Shown here: one piece after another, positions 9,121 to 15,830 of the stretch
How positions within the stretch are numbered: the first letter of the stretch is position 1
How the letters are laid out: the number at the start of each line of letters is the position of its first letter
Origin: an uncultured Bacteroidales bacterium
GTDB lineage: Bacteria; Bacteroidota; Bacteroidia; Bacteroidales; UBA932
Length of the DNA stretch: 64,000 nucleotides
NCBI GenBank assembly: GCA_934725575.1
Contig: CAKVCK010000008.1
Span: 1-64,000, forward strand
Direction: 5' to 3'
Notes under the pieces: generated by a model
What the model was told of the DNA's origin: nothing
Databases searched by the model: none
The model's input: only the letters and a program-made list of their open reading frames with translations
Position numbers and translations under genes: made by a program

Positions 9121-9197
9121 GTCGCTTCGGCAAGCTCAGCGACCGGAAAGGTAGCAGGCCAGCAGCCGAATCGGTCACTGAGCCTGTCGAATTGACC
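9121..9197. repeat. Paired REP-like elements in opposite orientation (BIME-like)
   Basis: The first unit is GTCGCT...AGCGAC around TCGGCAAGCTC (9121-9143). The second is GGTCACT...ATTGACC around GAGCCTGTCGA (9173-9197), inverted relative to the first and separated by a GC-rich spacer with CAGCAGCC. The second unit encodes the last residues (RSIRQAQ) and stop codon of the adjacent minus-strand transporter, so the repeat has been fixed into a coding end. Confidence 0.75.
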
Positions 9198-10374
9198 TCT
9201 TGACGACAATAAGTTGCCAGTAGAGCAGAGCCAACAGGACAATCAGTCCGCCGGCGATTCCGATGAACGAGATCGACAGATGCGTGCAGACCATTCCACC
9301 GATCAAGGCCCCCGTCCCTATGCCGAAATTGAATATTCCCGAAAAGATTGACATAGCGACCGAGGTCTGCGACTGCGGAGTGTCCGTGATGATCTCCGAC
9401 TGCATCGCCACATTGAACGCTGTCGCCGACATTCCTATTATTGTGCAGACAGCGATTGTGACTGGAACACTGAATGCGGAAGGTAGCAGGAGCACGACTC
9501 CACCGATCAATCCAAGCAGCGTGACATTGATGAATTTGAACCTATATTTAGGGAAATACTTTGAAAACAGCATGCTACCTATGATCCCGGCCCCGCCGAA
9601 GAGCATCAAAGTCAGCGTGATCTGGTTCTCTGTCATCTTTCCGACCTGCTGAAGGAACGGCTCAATGTAGCTGTAAGCTGTATAATAACCGGTGGCAAAG
9701 GCAGCGGTGGTGATGAATATTCCGATGAGAACCTTGTTCTTCAGCATTGCCGGCAGGTCGTGAGCGGTCATACCTCCTCCGCTCGGCACCTTAGGGAGCA
9801 ATGTGAACAGATAGAGGAACACAACCAGCGCGACCGCACCTATGCTCAGGAACGTAATTCTCCAGCCCACGCTGAGCCCGATGACGCGTCCGAGTGGCAG
9901 GCCGAGAATCATCGCTATTGATGATCCTGTGACTATCATACTTAGGGCTATGGGCTTATGGCTCTCCGGAACGATCCTGACAGCGATGATCGACACGATT
10001 GACCAGAAGATCGAATGGGCGCAGGCCACACCGATTCTGGAAACCATCAGCATCCCGAAAGATGTTGACAGATAAGACATAACCTGGAACGAAGTGAACA
10101 CCGCCACGACTCCAAGAAGCAGCTTACGCATCTCCATCTTCGATGTCATCAGCATAAGCGGCATCGAAAGGATCATCACGACCCAAGCATAGACGGAAAT
10201 CAGCATTCCTGCCTTGGCCTCCGTCAATCCAAAATCCCTGCCGATGTCTGTCAGCAGCGCGATCGGAATGAATTCCGAAGTGTTGAATATGAACGCCGAC
10301 AGTGTCAGCCCAACCAGGGCCATCCACGTTTTCAAGGACATCTCAGGTTCCTTGATCTGATCTGCCATTACCAT
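9175..10374 (-). CDS. MFS transporter, SotB/AraJ-like sugar efflux family
   Basis: 399 aa, 12 hydrophobic segments. The N-terminal half closely follows SotB (FIFNTSEFIPIALLTDIG, YAWVVMILSMPLMLMTS, SRIGVACAHSIFWSI, LGLPLGRVIGLSVGWRITF). The likely role is proton-coupled export of sugars, arabinosides or drugs across the inner membrane. The last seven codons and the stop lie inside a REP-like repeat, so the natural C-terminus has probably been replaced. Start is at 10374 (MVMADQ) or six bases in. Confidence 0.85.
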   Translation of the reverse strand: MVMADQIKEPEMSLKTWMALVGLTLSAFIFNTSEFIPIALLTDIGRDFGLTEAKAGMLISVYAWVVMILSMPLMLMTSKMEMRKLLLGVVAVFTSFQVMSYLSTSFGMLMVSRIGVACAHSIFWSIVSIIAVRIVPESHKPIALSMIVTGSSIAMILGLPLGRVIGLSVGWRITFLSIGAVALVVFLYLFTLLPKVPSGGGMTAHDLPAMLKNKVLIGIFITTAAFATGYYTAYSYIEPFLQQVGKMTENQITLTLMLFGGAGIIGSMLFSKYFPKYRFKFINVTLLGLIGGVVLLLPSAFSVPVTIAVCTIIGMSATAFNVAMQSEIITDTPQSQTSVAMSIFSGIFNFGIGTGALIGGMVCTHLSISFIGIAGGLIVLLALLYWQLIVVKRSIRQAQ

Positions 10375-10431
10375 ATTAATATTCCTTCTAACTAACCGGG
10401 CGCAAATTTAGAAAAGAATCAGAATTATTCC

Positions 10432-10439
10432 TATCTTTA
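10432..10439 (+). promoter_or_regulatory. Probable -7 box for the patatin gene
   Basis: TATCTTTA differs from TAnnTTTG in the last base and lies 16 nt before ATG 10456. This would give a 5' untranslated region of only about 10 nt. Opposite-strand sequence nearby may hold the promoter of the divergent transporter. Confidence 0.45.
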
Positions 10440-10455
10440 TGCTGTCTAAACCGTT

Positions 10456-11484
10456 ATGTATATGATTAAGGATGTCGCATTGGTGCTTTCAAGCGGCGGG
10501 CCGAGAGGTTTCGCCTATATTGGCGCTATAGAAGAGTTGGAGAGAAGGGGGTATAACATCACTTCGGTGGCAGGCTGCTCCATCGGTTCGCTCGTCGGGG
10601 GTGTCTATGCCGCCGGAGGCCTGGAAGAGTTCAAGAAATGGCTGTTCGGCCTTGACAACTCCAAACTTGTCTCGCTGCTTGACGTCTCGATCAGCAAAAG
10701 CTATCTTGTAAAGGGTGACAAGGTAATTTCGGCCATCAAAGAGGTTGTCCCGGATGTGAACATAGAGGACCTTCGCATTCCTTACCGTGCCGTGGCGACC
10801 GACCTCTACACCGGAGAGGAAGTCGTTTTCAAGAAGGGGAAACTTTTTGACGCGATAAGGGCCTCGATCTCAATCCCATCGCTGTTCCGCCCGGTGAAGT
10901 ACGGACGACACACATTGATCGATGGCGGAATCGTGAACACGATGCCTCTCAGCCAGGCCGTCCGCAACGGTCACGACATTGTTGTGGCGTTTGATGTCAA
11001 CCAGATAGATTCCGAGAAGATTGCCGGCTACGTCACCGCTCTGGACGAAGTCCACGAGGCCGATTCGGAACTTGTGTCCGACACACTTGACACGCTCGGC
11101 GAACTTGTTTCCAGAAAAGGCCTTCCTATTACCGACCGCGTGAGGATGCTGGGCGACGAGGCGCATAAGGCATACAAGGAGATGCGCGGCATCGGACGCA
11201 AGACCAAGGAGCTGGAGACGAAGGCGGAGGCTGAAAACGTTCCGATGAGCGACAACTACTACTCGATTCTGACAAGGACATTCTCACTGATGAACCGCAC
11301 GATCTCTATGCTGTCCGTCCAGCTCTACAAACCAGATGTCCTTGTGAATATGAACTTCGACTCCTACGGTGCCATCCCCGACTACGCCAAAGGCGAGGAG
11401 ATCGCCGACAAAGGCCGTGAGCTGATGTCCGCCGCCCTTGATGAATATGAAAGCCGCGCGGCCGGTCCGGCATCGCCGGCATAG
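10456..11484 (+). CDS. Patatin-like phospholipase
   Basis: 342 aa. Patatin signatures: VLSSGGPRGFAYIGAIEEL (oxyanion G-G-x-R-G), the nucleophile elbow GCSIGS (about 40-45), and the catalytic Asp in IDGGIVNTMPL (about 152-162). There is no signal peptide, so it probably acts in the cytoplasm or at the inner membrane as a lipid acyl hydrolase. The C-terminal 130 residues are helical without a recognised domain. Translation could begin at 10456 or at the second Met, 10462. It stands alone; a 52-bp tandem repeat follows its stop. Confidence 0.86.
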   Translation: MYMIKDVALVLSSGGPRGFAYIGAIEELERRGYNITSVAGCSIGSLVGGVYAAGGLEEFKKWLFGLDNSKLVSLLDVSISKSYLVKGDKVISAIKEVVPDVNIEDLRIPYRAVATDLYTGEEVVFKKGKLFDAIRASISIPSLFRPVKYGRHTLIDGGIVNTMPLSQAVRNGHDIVVAFDVNQIDSEKIAGYVTALDEVHEADSELVSDTLDTLGELVSRKGLPITDRVRMLGDEAHKAYKEMRGIGRKTKELETKAEAENVPMSDNYYSILTRTFSLMNRTISMLSVQLYKPDVLVNMNFDSYGAIPDYAKGEEIADKGRELMSAALDEYESRAAGPASPA

Positions 11485-11496
11485 CCCCTCTACTAT

Positions 11497-11634
11497 TTTG
11501 TCCGGGGAAAAGCCTTTCTGGTGGACAAACTGGTCTATAACAAAGGGTTATCCGGCGAGAAGCCCTTTTGGGTGGACAAACCAGTAAATAACAAAGGTTT
11601 ATCCGGGAGAAAGCCCTTTCCCCGGACAAAACAA
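11497..11634. repeat. Three-unit 52-bp tandem repeat with inverted ends
   Basis: Imperfect units begin at about 11494, 11546 and 11598. Each contains ATCCGG or GTCCGG, then GAAAAGCC/GAGAAGCC/GAAAGCCC. The first two also carry GGTGGACAAAC and a closing ATAACAAAGG. The first unit's TTTTGTCCGGGGAAA is matched in reverse complement by TTTCCCCGGACAAAA in the last, so the whole block could fold on itself. No gene is supported here. Confidence 0.75.
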
Positions 11635-11647
11635 ATGGAATATTACA

Positions 11648-12208
11648 ATGTTAGAGACAATACTAATTGCTGTTGTAGGCACGACAATCGGGATAGTGGT
11701 CCATTCGCTCAATGCAAATGTAGCTCACAGGCAACCTTTCCTGACGGATAAGGCGGATTTCTATTTCGATGAGATGTATTCCCGATATGCGGCTCAGAAG
11801 AATCCCAAAGACTTCACAGCCGAGGATGAGAGTATTATATGGGAATATGCGTCAAATCACATAGCGATGTTCCTTACTTGGGTGATTGACAATGGATTCT
11901 ACGGGAATATTCACTATGAAGCCTCTGATGATATCCAACTGGTAAAGGCACGGAAGATGAGTGGAACGGAGTTCCTTGCCAAACACTGTGACTATCGGCT
12001 GAGTGATGAGGATTTCAGCCCAGAAATCCTGCCGTTTGTGGAATGCTATTACTTTCAAAAATATATTCGGCAATATGACAAGCTGTTCAGTAAGAAAGCG
12101 ATGGCACCTCTACATCCTTCTCCGTTTTCTTGGAAGGACTACGATTTGATCGCCAAGCGTATAACAAGAGCTTACAAACTCTGGAAATTCTGCGGATCGG
12201 GCAAATGA
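11648..12208 (+). CDS. Small protein with N-terminal membrane anchor, DUF7832-like
   Basis: 186 aa. One hydrophobic segment (residues 1-20, LETILIAVVGTTIGIVV) precedes a soluble domain: WEYASNHIAMFLTWVIDNGF, MSGTEFLAKHCDYRLSDEDF, VECYYFQKYIRQYDKLF. This order resembles the short cytosolic DUF7832-type proteins ('HIGMFLAWxIxNG ... FLxxxCDxxLxxEDL ... YY'), some of which sit in polymorphic-toxin loci. The similarity is from memory and unverified. No toxin neighbour is visible. Lower GC than its neighbours and a preceding minisatellite fit an accessory gene. Confidence 0.6.
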   Translation: MLETILIAVVGTTIGIVVHSLNANVAHRQPFLTDKADFYFDEMYSRYAAQKNPKDFTAEDESIIWEYASNHIAMFLTWVIDNGFYGNIHYEASDDIQLVKARKMSGTEFLAKHCDYRLSDEDFSPEILPFVECYYFQKYIRQYDKLFSKKAMAPLHPSPFSWKDYDLIAKRITRAYKLWKFCGSGK

Positions 12209-12440
12209 ACGAATCGCGGAAATCCTAAATCACTGAATTTTAGCCAATTGCAATATCCTGCCAGTCAAATCCAGAGGGCAGCATTTACGAATATATTCAA
12301 TATCAAATAGTTGCATACCACAGCAGAATCATCGGCCAAGGCAGGCGATCTCTCATAGAAGACAGCCGTGACTCGTCCGAATCCGCAAAAAGTGTTGTTT
12401 CATCCGAAATTCTTGTTACAGGTATCTTTTACGTTGTCCA

Positions 12441-12448
12441 TAACTTTG
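12441..12448 (+). promoter_or_regulatory. -7 box before the aldo-keto reductase remnant
   Basis: TAACTTTG matches TAnnTTTG and lies 21 nt before ATG 12470. The promoter appears intact although the gene it served is rearranged. Confidence 0.55.
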
Positions 12449-12469
12449 CAAAGTCAAAAAAGGACAGAT

Positions 12470-13123
12470 ATGAAAAAGAGAATCATTACAGGATTGGTTG
12501 CGCTGACATCAATGGTCAGCTCAGCCGCTGCGCAGGACATCTATAGGACTGCGGCAAACGTACCGATGGTACAACTCAACAATGGAATACTGATGCCTCA
12601 ATTCGGCCTGGGGACATTCTTCCAGCCGTCGGACTCGGTGTGCGAACAGTCTTGCCTCACGGCGTTGAAGGCCGGCTACCGTCACATCGACACCGCACAC
12701 GCCTACAATGACGAGGCCGGGGTCGGGCGCGCGGTGAAGGAAAGCGGAATCCCTCGCGAGGAAATATGGATCACCAGCAAACTCTGGCCGACAGAATACG
12801 GGGAAGGAAAGACATTGAAGGCGATAGACGAGATGCTGGGACGGCTTCAATTGGACTACATTGACCTTCTGTATGTGCATCAGCCTGTGGGCGACTTTGT
12901 AGGCGCATGGAAAGACATGGAGAAGGCCGTGGCGATGGGCTATACCTTCTTCGATACAGCCGAGGTGTATGGCACGCCTGACCATCCGCACCATAATGAG
13001 GAACTGTTGGGGAAGGCAAACCTTTACCCTGAACGATTCCGCAGCATTTCACAATATTCAGTAGGAGTTATTCCCGTCTGCTTCTTGAACAGCAGTCTTC
13101 TAGTCAACAACTTCATCAAGTAG
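12470..13123 (+). pseudogene. Chimeric aldo-keto reductase remnant (two AKRs fused, both incomplete)
   Basis: 217 codons open. From ATG 12470 there is a signal peptide (ITGLVALTSMVSSAAAQ) and an AKR N-terminal half with all four catalytic residues in place: Asp and Tyr of YRHIDTAHAY, Lys of ITSKLW, His of LLYVHQP. After AWKDMEKAV, where AKRs continue with 'GKIRSIGVSNF', the protein instead enters AMGYTFFDTAEVYGT and HHNEELLGKA. That is the start region of a different AKR subfamily. It then runs antisense into an AraC remnant. The simplest reading is a deletion that joined two neighbouring AKR genes at a shared AV-x-MG stretch. Half a barrel is unlikely to be active. Confidence 0.75.
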
Positions 13124-13140
13124 CGATCGCGGGCATAAAG
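13024..13140 (-). pseudogene. C-terminal remnant of an AraC-family regulator
   Basis: The reverse strand from about 13140 to the stop at 13024-13026 reads DRYLMKLLTRRLLFKKQTG, then ITPTEYCEMLRNRSG. FKKQTGITPTEY is the last helix-turn-helix signature of AraC/XylS regulators. Nothing upstream codes for the remaining roughly 250 residues; the frame is cut at the end of the ZIP gene. AraC regulators are often neighbours of AKR genes in Bacteroidetes, so this is probably the relic regulator of the broken AKR locus. Confidence 0.55.
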
Positions 13141-13141
13141 A

Positions 13142-13930
13142 TCATCCGAGCACGACATCGAGGACCATCATCAGGACGAAGCCGATGGCGAAACCGATGG
13201 TGCTGATGTTGGAGTGCTGGCCTTCTGAGGCTTCGGGAATCAGTTCTTCGACAACGACATAGAGCATCGCGCCGGCGGCGAAGGCGAGGAAATACGGCAG
13301 GATCGGGGTCATCAATGAGGCCAGGAGAATCACCAGAACCGCGCCGATTGGCTCGACGATTCCGCTCAAGCCTCCGATCAGGAAGGATTTGCGGCGGGAG
13401 TTGCCGGCGGCGCGCATCGGCATCGAGATGATAGCGCCTTCAGGAATATTCTGGATCGCTATTCCTATCGCGGTTGCCATAGCGGCGGCGGGGGCGATTC
13501 CGATTCCGTCCTGCAAAGAGCCGGCGATCACGACTCCGACAGCCATTCCTTCAGGAATATTATGGATCGTAACCGCAAGGGCCAACATCGCGGTCTTGGA
13601 AATCCTCGCCTTGAGACCCTCCGGATTCTCATTGCCGATGTGAAGGTGAGGAGTCAGGTAATCAACAGCCAACAGGAAGCCCATTCCGGCAATGAAACCG
13701 ATAGCAGCCGGCAGAACGGTACCGATGCCCTCCCCTGCCGACATTTCCATACTCGGAATCAGCAATGACCACACGGAAGCAGCCACCATCACTCCAGAAG
13801 CGAAACCAAGCAGTGCCTTCTGCAGCAGGGCCGGCATCTCTTTCTTCATAAAGAAAACGAACGCTGAGCCGATCAGAGTGCCGGCGAAAGGAATCAGCAA
13901 GGTCGCTATTATCGAAGTGTTCATATTCAT
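13142..13930 (-). CDS. ZIP-family metal (zinc/iron) permease
   Basis: 262 aa from ATG 13930 (MNMNTSIIATLL). Eight hydrophobic segments are present. TM4 has TIHNIPEGMAVG (metal-ligand HNxPEG) and TM5 has AIQNIPEGAIIS, in which the usual second His of ZIP TM5 (HxxPEG) is Gln. This resembles GufA-type ZIPs. The role is uptake of Zn2+ or other divalent ions across the inner membrane. A longer frame reaching 14095 would overlap the divergent thrE-like gene and its promoter, so it was rejected. Metal handling recurs in this block (CDF, P-type ATPase, Fur). Confidence 0.88.
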   Translation of the reverse strand: MNMNTSIIATLLIPFAGTLIGSAFVFFMKKEMPALLQKALLGFASGVMVAASVWSLLIPSMEMSAGEGIGTVLPAAIGFIAGMGFLLAVDYLTPHLHIGNENPEGLKARISKTAMLALAVTIHNIPEGMAVGVVIAGSLQDGIGIAPAAAMATAIGIAIQNIPEGAIISMPMRAAGNSRRKSFLIGGLSGIVEPIGAVLVILLASLMTPILPYFLAFAAGAMLYVVVEELIPEASEGQHSNISTIGFAIGFVLMMVLDVVLG

Positions 13931-13965
13931 TGATCCAATTTTACACGAATGTAGTGATTTTATTG

Positions 13966-13973
13966 TAATTTTG
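13966..13973 (+). promoter_or_regulatory. -7 box for the ThrE gene, implying a leaderless mRNA
   Basis: TAATTTTG matches TAnnTTTG and ends 4 nt before ATG 13978. Transcription would therefore start at or within a base or two of the A of the start codon. Confidence 0.6.
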
Positions 13974-13977
13974 TCGT

Positions 13978-15219
13978 ATGGTTGAAACGGACAACACGAC
14001 AGAGGTTTTGGAAGTCGCTTCGGTCGCAGGGCACATCCTGCTGGAGAACGGAGCCGAGATTTCCCGTGTAGAGGACACGATGGAACGGATCGCATCCCAT
14101 TACGGGGTGGATTCCGGGCATTTTTTCGTGCTCAGCAACGGCATATTCACAACCGGATCACTCGGGAAGTACGCCAATGTCGAGTTCATTCCCATCCGTG
14201 GAATTCAGCTCTCGAAAGTAGTCGCTGTCAACAAGTTAAGTTACGAGATAGCGGCTGGGAAACACACTCTGTCAGAGGCTCGGCAACGACTGGAAGCCAT
14301 AAAGGACGCTCCCGCTAAACCGGCCTGGGAACAAATCGCCGGGTCAGCCTTTGGGGCAGCCGGTTTCTGCGCCGTGTTCGGCGGAGGGTTTATGGACTGC
14401 GCCGCCGATTTTGTGATCGGAGCGCTGCTCTACGTATTCTGCCTCTTCGTAAGCGGTTCACTCTCAAAGATTGTAGGCGGAATCTGCAACGCCCTCGTGG
14501 CCACAATCCTCTGTCTTACATCCTACAGATTAGGATTCGGCGACAGCCTCAGCAACATCATCATCGGAGCGGTGATGCCGCTCATCCCCGGAGTTCCGTT
14601 CGTGAACGGAGTCCGGGATCTGGCCAATTCCGACTACATCGCCGGGTTGACAAGGCTCACGGATGCGATGCTCGGATTCATCTGCATAGCTCTCGGCGTG
14701 AGTATCAGCTTCATAGCGGACGGATGGGTGTTCGGAGGAATGATCAAACTCAGCGGAATGACCGTCAATCCCGAGACCGCCGGAATCCTGTGGCAATGCC
14801 TTGCCGCCTTCATCGGCACATTCGCTTTCGCGATCCTGTTCGGAGCACCACGCAGACAGTATTTCACGGCGGGAGTGATCGGAGCCATCGGCTGGGTCAT
14901 CTACCTGATGCTTACAAGGTTATGCCACAGCGGACCGACAGTCGCCATCATCCTTGCCACTACGATAGTCTGCATCCTTTCCCGCTTCACCGCCGTCAAG
15001 GACAAATGCCCGAGCACGGTCTATCTGCTATGCGGAATATTCCCACTTGTCCCTGGAGCCGGAATATTCTGGTTCACTTACTACCTCGTCTCAAGCCAGT
15101 TCTACCTCTCCGCGTCCGCCGGATTCACCGCCGTCAAAGGCGCGATCGCGATAGTGCTTGGAATAATCTTCGCGATGGAACTGCCGCAACGACTTTTCTC
15201 CGGAAAAAGGAAAGGCTAA
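13978..15219 (+). CDS. Threonine/serine exporter, ThrE family
   Basis: 413 aa combining both ThrE halves. The N-terminal ThrE domain carries AGHILLENGAEISRVEDTMERI, with SNGIFTTG and the first five membrane segments. The C-terminal ThrE_2 domain follows with IPLVPGAGIFWFTYYLV. It is an inner-membrane exporter of threonine, serine or small organic acids. The start is set by the adjacent promoter box. The stop overlaps the convergent GtrA-like gene by 4 nt (CTAA serves both). Confidence 0.88.
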   Translation: MVETDNTTEVLEVASVAGHILLENGAEISRVEDTMERIASHYGVDSGHFFVLSNGIFTTGSLGKYANVEFIPIRGIQLSKVVAVNKLSYEIAAGKHTLSEARQRLEAIKDAPAKPAWEQIAGSAFGAAGFCAVFGGGFMDCAADFVIGALLYVFCLFVSGSLSKIVGGICNALVATILCLTSYRLGFGDSLSNIIIGAVMPLIPGVPFVNGVRDLANSDYIAGLTRLTDAMLGFICIALGVSISFIADGWVFGGMIKLSGMTVNPETAGILWQCLAAFIGTFAFAILFGAPRRQYFTAGVIGAIGWVIYLMLTRLCHSGPTVAIILATTIVCILSRFTAVKDKCPSTVYLLCGIFPLVPGAGIFWFTYYLVSSQFYLSASAGFTAVKGAIAIVLGIIFAMELPQRLFSGKRKG

Positions 15220-15680
15220 TCCTCAAACTCGATATCGTGAGACGGCAAGGCCTTTTTCTTGCGGAAGACAACTCTCTCACTCATAAAGAAGTTAAGCCCA
15301 CCTGACACGCACAGCGCCAGAAGGTTACACCACACGACATTCCAGCGGAACATCCTCTGGATCAGAAGCAGGAAGGCCATCTTGACCAAGAACGCTCCGA
15401 TGCAGGAAAGGTTGTAGCCGCCAAGATGCCGGAAAAAGGATCTTCTGCTCCGGCACGAGACCCTGTCTTTCCAGATAAAGAAATATGCCACAGTGAAATT
15501 GGTCACTGCCGCGCACTCGAACGAGATCGCAGGAGAGATGATGTACTGGCCGAAATATGTGCTGAAAACCCACTTGGAGAACACCCAAAGCACAACCGTG
15601 TCCACAATCGTCCCAAGAAGGCTCGACGCGGAAAACTCTGCGAATCTTTTGACTAAATTAAGCCACGGTTTGCTCATCAC
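15216..15680 (-). CDS. GtrA-like membrane protein
   Basis: 154 aa with four hydrophobic segments and the GtrA pattern: RFAEFSASSLLGTIVDTVVLW, FECAAVTNFTVAYFFIWKDR, GGLNFFMSERVVFRKK. GtrA-type proteins are thought to help flip or position polyprenyl-linked sugars for surface glycan modification. It is monocistronic and tail-to-tail with thrE, with a shared 4-nt overlap of stop codons. No glycosyltransferase partner adjoins it. Confidence 0.85.
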   Translation of the reverse strand: MMSKPWLNLVKRFAEFSASSLLGTIVDTVVLWVFSKWVFSTYFGQYIISPAISFECAAVTNFTVAYFFIWKDRVSCRSRRSFFRHLGGYNLSCIGAFLVKMAFLLLIQRMFRWNVVWCNLLALCVSGGLNFFMSERVVFRKKKALPSHDIEFED

Positions 15681-15747
15681 TCTCTGTTTCGGACGGCAAA
15701 CTTACGGAAAAATCGTGAATATTTGGATAAATAGCCAATCTATTCAG

Positions 15748-15755
15748 TAAATTTG
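15748..15755 (+). promoter_or_regulatory. -7 box for the CPA2 antiporter gene
   Basis: TAAATTTG matches TAnnTTTG, with TTTG at 15722-15725 a little further upstream than usual (22-nt spacer). It predicts an untranslated leader of about 70 nt before ATG 15831. Confidence 0.5.
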
Positions 15756-15830
15756 TCGTTGCGAAGGCGGTGAGACAAGCCGCCACGGATGAATTGTTTT
15801 TTAACGATCGCTTATTAATTCAAACGAACG

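Noticed and set aside
11497..11634. CRISPR array
   Set aside because: Three degenerate 52-bp units without distinct spacers, and no cas genes nearby.
13931..14095. 55-residue N-terminal extension of the ZIP gene
   Set aside because: It would overlap the divergent thrE-like gene and its promoter, and reads as low-complexity Pro/Arg/Cys sequence; ATG 13930 gives the normal ZIP start.
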